Source of the DNA: Hygrocybe punicea
Lineage: Eukaryota; Basidiomycota; Agaricomycetes; Agaricales; Hygrophoraceae
Assembly (NCBI GenBank): GCA_963556145.1
Contig: OY744461.1
Location: 5,082,891 to 5,146,890, forward strand
DNA: 64,000 nt
Direction of reading: 5' to 3'
Part shown: positions 22,986-32,203 of the stretch, one piece after another
Layout: every line of letters begins with the position of its first letter
Numbering within the stretch: the stretch's first letter is position 1
Notes under the pieces: generated by a model
What the model saw: the letters and a program-made list of their open reading frames with translations, nothing else
What the model was told of the DNA's origin: nothing
Database searches by the model: none
Made by a program: the position numbers and the translations under genes

Positions 22986-23623
22986 TCTTAAATGTGTTAC
23001 AAAGTTGTTGTGCTCTATGCAATAACATTGAGAAAAGTCAGATCATGCTTACATATAAGGCAACTCGCACCCGTTTGGGCAATCGGCAACCTCCGGCGTG
23101 CGTTCAATCGTCGGCGATTCGTCGCGTACTCCACGATGCGTCCACGAAAACAGCAGCAGCAAAATCAAGTAGAAGGTAAGTAGATTTCTCAAATTTATTA
23201 TCCATTACTATGCTAGCTAATATTGTTGTTTTTATGTAGAACTTTCTCATTGCCGTGCCGGGAATGGACCGCAACACGCTTGCCCGCGCCACGTCACGTC
23301 AACGCCAAACTGAAGGGCCGAAACGGCGGATGGCAGGCAACGACGAGGACAGAGGCGATGAGGGCACAGACGGCCAGCCAGGGAAGACGACGGGGACGGA
23401 GACGGCCAGCGAAGAGACGACAGGACGACGGAGACGACGACGACGATCCAGCGGACGACGAGGACTACGGGGGATGACGACGACAATGAGGACGATGACG
23501 ACCACGAGAGGAACGACGGGAACGGGAACGACAGGGACCAGAACGGCGGGGACGGGGACGACGGGGACGAGGACGGCGGAGACGTAGACGAAGACGACGA
23601 GGGCAACGGGAACGCAACAGGTA
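22986..23623 (+). CDS. Low-complexity open frame in right arm
   Basis: Mirror of the left-arm frame. ATRTRLGNRQPPACVQ at about 23061-23110 leads to a GTAAGTAGA donor at about 23176 and a TTTTTATGTAG acceptor at about 23239. A long Arg/Thr/Gly segment follows (RGTTGTGTTGTRTAGTG) and ends near an AACAG/GTATGTACAT junction at 23621. The two arms share the order of word, intron and repeat, but residues differ by many substitutions. No domain is recognised, and it may be non-coding. Confidence 0.3.
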
Positions 23624-24285
23624 TGTACATCCCACCCCTCCGCCCTCGTCTCCTCCCTCTTCCTCTGCCTCTCCCACTCCCACTCCCTGCTGCCCCTCCC
23701 TCCTCCCTTCCATCCTGCCCTTCACCCTCCCTTCTCCCACTCCCACTCCCACTCCGTTCTCCCACACCCACACCCATACCCATACCCACACCCACACCCA
23801 CACCCACTTCCAGTCCCAGTCCCAGTCCCAGTCCCAGTCCCACTCACACCTACCTTCCTCCCCCCCAACCCCTTTATTATTTAATTATGTATTTGGATAA
23901 AATAATAATTAATTTGATATGTCCATTCTAAGTAATAGTGAGTGTTTGTGTACTGATTCCAATTGAGATTTGAGTAATATTAAATAAAAAAGGCACAAAA
24001 TTCCAAGTGGGGTAATTTCTGGTTGTTATATATAAAAATTTTGTTTGGGAATAAGTAGCTCATGTGAGAGATAAAGCTAAGAGTGAGAGATTGTGCATTT
24101 TCAAAATAAGAATGTTGTAATTTTGGTATTATCTGTGCTTTGAATTATTGCATTTGAAATTATATTACATTTGAAGAAACTGAGACATTTTCTTTACCGG
24201 ATATTGCATTTTCTGAATAAATATTGGCTTGAGTTGTTGTGAGCTCTGGCAATGTTGTCAACATTAAATACATGCAGGCAGAGTG
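23624..24285. other. CCCACACCCA microsatellite and AT-rich segment, right arm
   Basis: A pyrimidine-rich CCCACACCCA/CCCAGTCC microsatellite runs to about 23870. AT-rich sequence follows to about 24240, inverted relative to 20938-21344. The uninterrupted empty site of the 812-bp MITE lies near 24250-24270. Confidence 0.6.
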
Positions 24286-24289
24286 GGAT

Positions 24290-26240
24290 GTGGCTGAGCC
24301 CGTGTCAAAGCAAAAGCGGGATCCTGGTCAACCTAATCCTGCAGTGAGAGCTGGGCCAGGGTCAACCTTATTCTGCAGCAAGAGCAGGGCCATGTCAACC
24401 CAATGCTGGAGCAATGGCCAGACCCTCATGAATCCAAACCTGCGACATGGGTGGGTCTGGGGTCAATGCAATGCTACAGGACAGGCTGGACCCCAATCAA
24501 CCTACCCTACAGTGAGTGCTGGATGTGGGTCAACAAAGTGCTGCAGCAAGAGCTGGACCCTGGTCAACACAAGCCCTGCAGCAAGTGCTGGACCCAGGTC
24601 AACCCAGTGCTGCAGCAATAGCTGGAGCCCGGTCAACCCAAGCCTGCAGGAAGAGTGGGACCTGGGTCAACCCAAGCCCCGCAGCAAGTGCTGGACCCCG
24701 GTCAACCTGGTGCTGCAGCAATATCTAGACCCTGGTCAACCCCAGCCCGGCAGCGAGTGCTGGATCTGGGTCAACCCAGTGCTGCAGCAATATCTGGACC
24801 CCGGTCAACCTGGTGCTGCAGCAATAGCTGGACCCAGGTCAACCCAAGCCTGCAGGAAGAGCTGGACCTGGGTCAACCCCAGCCCTGCAGCGAGTGCTGG
24901 TCACTGCTGGATCCAGGTCAACCCGGTGTTGCAGCAATATCTGGACCCCGGTCAACCCAGTGCTGCAGCAATACCTGGACCCAGGTCAACCCAAGCCTGC
25001 AGGAAGAGCCAGACCTGGGTCAACCCAACCCCCGCAGCAAGTGCTGGACCCCAGTCAACCTGGTGCTGCAGCAATAGCTGAACCCTGGTCAACCCAGTGC
25101 TGCAGCAAGTGCTGGACCCTGGTCAACCCAGTGCTGCAGCAATAGCTGAACCCTGGTCAACCCAAGCCTGTAGGGAGAGCTGGACCCGGGTCAACCCAAG
25201 CCCCAAAGCAAGTGCTGGAACCAGATCAACCCAGTGCTGCAGCAATAGCTGGACCCAGGTCAACCCAAGCCCTGCAGCAAGTGCTGGATCTGGGTCAACC
25301 TGGTCCCACAGCAATATCTGGACCCCGGTCAACCCAGTGCTGCAGCAAGTGCTGGACCAAGGTCAACCCAGTGCTGCAGCAATATCTAGACCCCAGTCAA
25401 CCCCAGCCCTGCAGCGAGTGCTGGATCTGGGTCAACCCAGTGCTGCAGCAATATCTGGACCCCGGTCAACCCAGTGCTGCAGCAATAGCTGGACTCAGGT
25501 CAACCCAAGCCTGCAGGAAGAGCTGGACCTGGGTCAACCCAAGCCCCGCAGCAAGTGCTGGACCCAGGTCAACCCGGTCCTGCAGCAATAGCTGGACCCC
25601 GGTCAACCCAGTGCTGCAGCAATACCTGAACCCTGGTCAACCCAGTGCTGCAGCAATAGCTGGACCCCGGTCAACCCAAGCCTGTAGGGAGAGCTGGACC
25701 TGGGTCAACCCAAGCCCCAAAGCAAGTGCTGGAACCAGATCAACCCAGTGCTGCAGCAATAGCTGGACCCAGGTCAACCCAAGCCCTGCAGCAAGTGCTG
25801 GATCTGGGTCAACCTGGTCCCACAGCAATATCTGGACCCCGGTCAACCCAGTGCTGCAGCAATAGCTGAACCCTGGTAAACCCGGTGCTGCAGCAATACC
25901 TGGACCCCAGCCACCCCACCCTGCAGGAAGTGCTGGGCCTGGGTCAACCCAGTGCTGCAGCAACAGCTGGACCCAGGTCAACCCAAGCCTGCAGCAAGAG
26001 CTGGTCCACGGTCAACCCAGGTCAACCCACGTTGCTTGCACAGCTGGACCTGGGTCAACCCAACCTTCCCAGAATAGCTGTCCTGGGTTAACCTACCCCA
26101 TGGCAGAGCTGACACTGGGTTGACCCACCCTGCCACCCTTGACCAGCAAGAGCTGTACCTGGGTCAACCTACCACCCCACATTTCCCCAGCAAGAGCTGT
26201 CTCTTGGGTTAACCTACCCCCCCAGCAAGCAACTGCGCTA
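24290..26240. repeat. 34-bp satellite, right arm
   Basis: Inverted counterpart of 18500-20100: CAGTGCTGCAGCAATAGCTG then GACCCNGGTCAACC units, about 55 copies. The end of each array away from the termini (CAGAGTGGGATGTGGCTG at 24281 and its inverse at about 20090) is shared. Copy number differs between the arms, so units have been gained or lost since the arms arose. Confidence 0.9.
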
Positions 26241-26302
26241 TGTGTACCTACCTTTTGCAACTATATCTGTGATTGGGTTAACCAAAACGACTGGGTCTAC
26301 TG

Positions 26303-29300
26303 CTTATATCTCGTATACCACCCCCCCTACCAGGGACCTAAAAGGAGTCGTTACCAAGAAAAAGTATAAGAAGGTAGCCGATCGTATCCGCCCAATTTCT
26401 ACCACTCTCCCCGATGAATACCGCATCATACGCGAGATCACCGGCGACCCGCTAGCCGATTTACCCACGCTCCCGACTCACCCGCCCGACTTTACACCCG
26501 GCACCCGCTATACTCAGGAACGACACGACGCGATGCCGATGAACCCGGATGGATTCCTTTGGCCTGAGGAAGAAAAACTCGGCCACCATATCATCAAAAC
26601 GCAAGAAGCCGCCTTCGCCTGGAACGAATCCGAGAAAGGCCAGTTCAATACAGACTACTTCCCGCCGATCCACATTCCCACCGTACCGCACGACCCGTGG
26701 GTCCATCGCAATATCCCAATCCCACCCAGCATCCTTAACGAAGTCATCGGCATCATCAAAGACAAAATTAACGCCGGTACCTATGAACCCTCGAATTCGT
26801 CATATCGCTCCCGCTGGTTCTGCGTTTTGAAAAAGGACGGGAAGTCTCTTCGAATCGTCCACGATCTACAGCCGCTTAACGCCGTCACTATCCACGATCC
26901 CGCCGTACCGCCCATGACCGAGCACTTGGCCGAGGCCTTTGGCGGCCACTCTTGCTATGCTTCCTTCGACCTCTTCGTCTCTTTCGACCAACCCCTCGTC
27001 CACCCCTCGTCTCGGGACTATATGACCTTTCAGTCTCCACTCGGAACGCTTCGACTTACGCGGATTGCTATGGGATACACAAATTCCCCGCAGATCCTAC
27101 ACGGTGACTCCACGTACATCCTCCGTGACGAAGTCCCTCATCTTGCCGTTCCGTATATGGACGATATTCCTGTCAAAGGGCCTCCAACCCGCTACGAGCA
27201 ACCCGACGGTACCTACGAGACTATACCCGAGAACCCGGCAATCCGACATTTCATTTGGGAACACTTCCAAGGTGTCAACCGCGTCATCCAGCGTTTCCGC
27301 TATGTCGGCGGTACCTTCAACGGCAAAAAACTCGAGTTGTGTCGACCCTCAGTCATCGTTGTTGGCCACCAATGCACATACGAAGGAAGAGTAGCCGACG
27401 ACTCCAAAGTACAGAAGATTCACGATTGGCCACTGCCGACCAACCTCACCGAAGTTCGCGCCTTTCTCGGTATCTGTGGCATCTTGCGTATTTTTATCAA
27501 GGACTTCTCGCTCCACTCCCGACCCCTCATCCGTCTTACCCGCAAAGGTATACCCTTCGAATTTGGTGAAGAAGAAGAGACCACCGTCGACTACCTCAAA
27601 AATGCCGTCATTACGTCGCCAGTGCTGCGCGCTATCAACTACACGCGTGAATGGGAAGTGATTCTCGCCGTCGATTCATCCGTTCTTGGAGTCGGCTTCG
27701 TTCTTATGCAAATCCGCGCCGACGGAAAGCGCTATCCGAATCGCTTTGGTTCAATATCGTGGAACGAACGCGAAGCCCGATACTCCCAGTCCAAGCTCGA
27801 ACTCTACGGCCTCTTCAGGGCCCTCCGCGCCTACCGAATCTTCATCATCGGCGTCCGCAACCTCACTGTTGAAGTCGACGCGAAGTACATAAAAGGGATG
27901 CTCAACAACCCCGACATTCAGCCCAATGCAACGATCAACCGATGGATAGCCGGCGTGCTCTTATTTGACTTTAGACTCGTTCACGTACCTGCTTCCGCAC
28001 ACGGTGCACCCGACGGACTCTCCCGACGTCCCCATGCTGCAGAAGACCCCGAGGAGATCAACGATTCCGACGATTGGCTCGACCACTCCTACGGTTTCTT
28101 TATGGAAGTCGTCAACTACCGACCTGTCCCCATACCGTCTAAGCCGATTGCCGTATGCGGCCGCTGCCGTGCCACAGCCGACCGACTCCAAGAATTACCC
28201 GCCGTCCTCGTCTACACAAATCAGGAAGCCGTTTCTGACATACCGCGATCCGATAAAGCCCGCGCGGCCGACGCTCGTCTTGCCCTCATCGAGATCTGGT
28301 TACGAGATCTAACCTGACCCGCGAACTTCACGGACGAAGAATACCGTCTGTTCTTACGATACGCCCTTGAATTCTTCGTCACCGATAACAAGCTTTGGCG
28401 CAAAGACCGTCACGGAAAACACAAACTCGTCATACCGCCCGACCGCCGGCTTCAATTACTCAAAGACGCTCACGACTCTCTCGGCCACAAAGGTATATTC
28501 TTTGTCCGCGCTCGGCTACTCGATCGTTTCTGGTGGCCGCACCTCGACCACGACGTTAAGTGGTACGTCCAGTCTTGCCATCAGTGCCAAGTACGGCAAA
28601 TGCGTTATCATCACATTCCGCCCACCGTCGCTACACCGGCCTCACTATTTCGTAAAGCGTATGTCGACACAATGTTTATGCCACGATCCGGCGGCTATCG
28701 ATACATTGTCCAAGTCCATTGCTCCCTGTCCGCTTACCCTGAGTTCCGCATGTTACGCCGCGAGACCGGCTCGACCATCGGCACATTCCTGTTCGAAGAC
28801 ATCTTATGCCGTTGGGGCACTCTCGAAGAAATCGTTACCGACAACGGCAAGCCGTTCGTAGAAGCGCTCGACTATCTCGCCTCCCGCTACGGTATCTGCC
28901 ACATCCGTATTTCGCCCTATAACTCACAAGCGAACGGACCCGTTGAGCGTCGCCACCTAGATGTCCGGGAGGCCATTATGAAAAGTTGTGACGGAGATGA
29001 AAAGAAATGGCACACCGTAACCCACTCCGTATTTTGGGCCGAACGGGTCACGACACACAAAAGCCTCGGATACTCGTCCTACTACATCGCACACGGAGTA
29101 GAACCGCTTTTTCCATTCGATTTTGCCGAAGCTACATACATGGTTCCGACACAAGATACGATGTCTACGACCGACCTCATAGTCATCCGCACCCGACAAC
29201 TTCGTAAACGAGAAGCCGACCTCGATCGGGTCAAAGAAAAGCTTACCAAATCTCGGCTCGCGTCCGCCAGGCAATTCGAGCAGAAATACGCCAACACGAT

Positions 29301-29634
29301 CAAAGTTTTCGACTTCGAACCCGGTAACCTCGTTCTCGTCTGAAATTCACGTATCGAAATGTCTCTCGATCGTAAAGCAAAACCGCGGTACTTTGGACCC
29401 ATGGTTGTCGTCAGGAAAACAGAAGGCGGATCCTACATACTTGCCGAACTCGACGGTGCGGTTTCTAAATCTCGATTTGCCGCTTTCCGAGTCGTACCCT
29501 ACCACGCCCGCTCAAAAATATCGATACTGTTGGATGACTTCTTACAATACCCCGATGCCGACGATACCAATTCAAACGATCTTGATGATCCGATGTACCC
29601 GCCCTCTATAGACTCCTCACCCGACGACGATTAA
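26303..29634 (+). pseudogene. Pol: reverse transcriptase, RNase H and integrase, two stops
   Basis: This is the replication enzyme of the gypsy element. Order: linker; RT at about 26700-27500 with RWFCVLKKDGKSLRIV and the catalytic YMDD (PYMDDIPVKG, about 27150-27180); RNase H at about 27640-28010 (AVDSSVLGVGF, SKLELYGLFRAL, VEVDAKY); integrase with an HHCC finger (HDSLGH ... CHQC, about 28470-28590); and a DDE core (YVDTMF, VTDNGKPF, NGPVERRHLD). The frame is continuous to 29634 except for TGA at 28315-28317 (RDLT-stop-PANFTDEE) and TGA at 29341-29343 (NLVLV-stop-NSRIEMS). Both are single C-to-T steps from CGA (Arg). The C-terminal segment PRYFGPMVV is chromo-barrel-like. Inactive as read. 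Confidence 0.92.
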
Positions 29635-29842
29635 GCATTTCATTTATATTCTGTCCACGTTATACCCCCATTTTATTTAGTTCCTCTTAGTTTTCTAACG
29701 ATATGACAAATGATGCGAATAGTCCTATGTCTTCGGGAGCCGATCGGCTTTCCTTAGCTGGGTGAACAAGCTGACACATCTTTTATGTACACAATATATT
29801 TTTTTATATATACAATGGGCTCGTTATTTTTATATATATATT
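29635..29842. other. Pol 3' end spacer, convergent with the antisense gene
   Basis: Short AT-rich spacer between the pol stop and the antisense gene stop, with TATATATA runs near 29790-29845. Both genes would need to terminate here. Confidence 0.4.
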
Positions 29843-31239
29843 TTACAGGCGGCCGGTCTCGTAATCCCGCTTCAACATCGCCAACCTTGAGGTCGACCGT
29901 TCGAGATCGACGCGAAGCCGCTGGAACTCTTGACCGAAGTGGACGAGGTGACGGTTGACATTGGTGCCCAGGGCTCCCAGCTCCTCCGTAAGGACCGCTA
30001 GCCGCGCCGACACTTGCTCGTAATTCTCCATCGTCAAAACGAACGGGTTCGCTGCTGAGGCCGTCCTAAGCCTTTTCGTCGGCCGCTCTTCCTCCGACTC
30101 CTCCTCGTCTTCGTCATCGTCCTCAACCGACTCCACGTCCTCGACCCGTGGTTTGCTCATTGAGGCCCGGGCAGGCCTACCGCGGATGGGCTTTGTCGTG
30201 AACGACAACGGCTTCCTTGTGCCGACCGCGACCTCTTTGCCCTTTCCGGTATCCACCTTGCACCGACCCCCGCCCGTCCGGTGTGTAGCGTTAGTACATC
30301 TCTTCTTCAGCCTCCGGCATCGTTCGCACACGTAGCCCGTGACGCCTCGACACGCCTCTTGCGCCTTGACGCAGTTGGTGCAGGGTTGTAGGGGAAACGG
30401 CCCGGTGAACTGTTACCAGGATCAGTGACTAAAGAACAAATGAACCGACACAAGAACTCACCGTCGTACCAGCCAAGTCTCCGGTCTCTACGCCCGGCGT
30501 ATCTACGTCTTCTACATCGGCCGGTGTCTCTGGTGCCGGGTCGACGGGGCCTTCCTCTGGCTCAACTGCGGCTTCGCCTTCCGGAATCGACTTAGTCCTT
30601 GGTTCACCCGCGACTGATGCGTTTGCTTCAGCTCGCCGTTCTTCGCTGAGCTGCCGCTGATACGCGGCTCCATCCCTTTCAACCTGGTCCGCTTCTTGAT
30701 TCCAGCGCTGCTCGTGTTGTTCTATTCTAAGCCGCTCTTGCCTTTCCTCTGCCGCCTTTTGCCTTTTCTCCGCCTGCGCTCGTGCATTTGCCTCTGCCAT
30801 CCGTCTGGCCTCCTCTTCCCGTGTAGCCGCTTCTTCATCCACCCACCGTCTGGCTTCTTCCTTTTCCTGCCTCTCTCGGTCCGCCGCTTCTTTCAGCCAC
30901 TCTTCGACATCGTTGGCGTACAATTGGCGGTCGGCCCATAACGGTGGCATTACTGGCCTCGTACCACCAGCTCGGAGTTCCACGACGATTCCATTATAAG
31001 CACGCTGGCAGGACGACATGAGCTATCTTAGGACACACGTAGTCAATAAGGAAACTCACCAGCGCTTTCTTGCGGCCGCTTAACCATTGTTGGGCCATCC
31101 CCTCGTTGCCGTCCACCATCGTTACAAGGTCGTCGCTATGAAACACGGTGACCGCGTTGACGGCCTCTTCGTAGTCCGCCCAGACATTGGGTTCGATGCT
31201 TTCGACAAAGGTGAGGAAGTTGTCGTAGACTTGGGACAT
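29843..31239 (-). CDS. Antisense accessory gene with Zn2Cys6-like cluster
   Basis: A three-exon gene on the strand opposite to pol, between pol and the 3' LTR. Exon 1, 31239-31060, starts MSQVYDNFLTFVESIEP. Exon 2, 31004-30462, is a long charged Glu/Arg/Ala coiled coil (EERQERLRIEQHEQRW). Exon 3, 30409-29843. All junctions are in phase 0 with GTGAGT donors and CTGCCAG or TAACAG acceptors, giving about 429 residues and no stop. Exon 3 opens with cysteines spaced C-X2-C-X6-C-X7-C-X2-C-X6-C, the signature of fungal Zn2Cys6 DNA-binding domains. However, the basic run (RRLKKR) lies between Cys5 and Cys6, not Cys2 and Cys3. An acidic tract (DDDEDEEESEEE), a basic TKRLR and a C-terminal helix follow. 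Role unknown; DNA or RNA binding is inferred. Confidence 0.75.
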
Positions 31240-31409
31240 TGTGAACGTGTGATTGTGTAGAGGAAAGGTCGGATCAACAACGAGAATTTTTTTATTTTTT
31301 TTACTTTGCCGTTGTTTGGCCGCTCACGTGATTGGCCACATTCGCGACCCGCATTCGGAGACCCCATATTCTCGACCACGGATGGTCTCTATTAGAAGAC
31401 CCAAGGAGA
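31240..31409. promoter_or_regulatory. Promoter side of the antisense gene and polypurine tract
   Basis: It contains a long A/T stretch on the antisense upstream side (about 31290-31305). The purine-rich AGAAGACCCAAGGAGA abuts the 3' LTR at 31410, where a polypurine tract for plus-strand priming is expected. Confidence 0.45.
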
Positions 31410-32203
31410 TGTAGAGGGTCCTCGACCTTCTGAGGCCATAACATCGATATCTAGAGAATCCGCTCGAACCCGACGTCTCTAGCAATCTACGTTCGAACCC
31501 GACGCAACCTGATGCAACCCGATGCATACCGACTAGCACGGCCGCTCACGTACCTGGTCGGTCTATCTCGTAAACTCGCGGAACTTCAAATATCAAAGAT
31601 AGATCTCATCGGACTGGGATCCCGACATCGGACTTGCCTTATTCACGCCTAGCGTCTCCCTTATGGGGATATAGTAAAGTATATTGCATCTTTTACGGTT
31701 TTTTATATCTTCCACCCATTTTCCCTGTCATCGTCGCCTCACAACGCTCTTCCTACTTCCGCATTTTTATTCTCCTTTGTCTCCTCTCATCGGCCAAGGA
31801 CTCTCGTCCGAAACTAGGTACAGAAATTTGTAGTATAAAAACGGTGCCCAAGCGCCGTCTCAAAATAAGAAACCAGTTCCCCCGTTTCCTCTCTCTGAGA
31901 ATTAGTCTCTCAGTAAAATCCATCGCACATATTACTCGTCGGTTTCCTCGACGCTCTCCCCGTCCTTCTACCGTCCTAATCTCTACGTTTCTCGTCACCC
32001 GACACCCGACCCGCCGTACCCGACATCGTCGGCTTCGTCAGCTTCGATCGGTCTCGATAGATTTCAGTAGTTTACTCGGCGGCTTCTTACCTTTTATATC
32101 CTATTATCTTACTGAAGCTTGTTAGACTATTCTTAGTCACTTCTACGCTGACCCCACAGGCTTAGGATTATTATTCCACAGCCACCCCGACCTCGCCTTT
32201 ACA
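31410..32203 (+). repeat. 3' LTR of the gypsy element
   Basis: 794 bp, same ends and length as the 5' LTR with about eight differences. The host helicase frame resumes directly after it. Confidence 0.93.

Larger units (their letters stand above)
18441..26302. mobile_element. 7.9-kb palindromic foldback element
   Basis: It begins CAGTAGACCCAGTC and ends GACTGGGTCTACTG. CTTATAT flanks both sides (18434-18440 and 26303-26309); if the terminal C is taken as host sequence the duplication is 8 bp, CTTATATC. The arms are inverted copies through almost the whole length and converge on about 22,720. Each arm contains, from outside in: a 34-bp satellite, a short AT-rich piece, a GGTGGG/CCCACC microsatellite and a low-complexity open frame. 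The left arm also carries an 812-bp MITE. No transposase is visible, so it depends on another element. Terminal CAG...CTG with 7-8-bp duplications would fit a hAT-like or KDZ-like donor. Confidence 0.85.
14487..32203 (+). mobile_element. Ty3/gypsy LTR retrotransposon with nested insertion
   Basis: Two 794-bp LTRs (14487-15280 and 31410-32203) begin TGTAGAGGG and end CCTTTACA. Flanks are AACTGC on the left and ACTGC or CTGC on the right, a 4-5-bp target duplication depending on whether the last A belongs to the LTR. Order inside: gag, protease, [foldback element], reverse transcriptase, RNase H, integrase. This order of RT-RH before integrase marks Ty3/gypsy. An antisense gene follows before the 3' LTR. 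Without the 7.9-kb insertion the element would be about 9.85 kb. Confidence 0.93.

Noticed and set aside
18500..26240. Long open frames of up to 280 codons through the 34-bp satellite
   Set aside because: They follow from a stop-free unit of 34 bp read in rotating frames, appear in several frames at once, and show no start context or domain.
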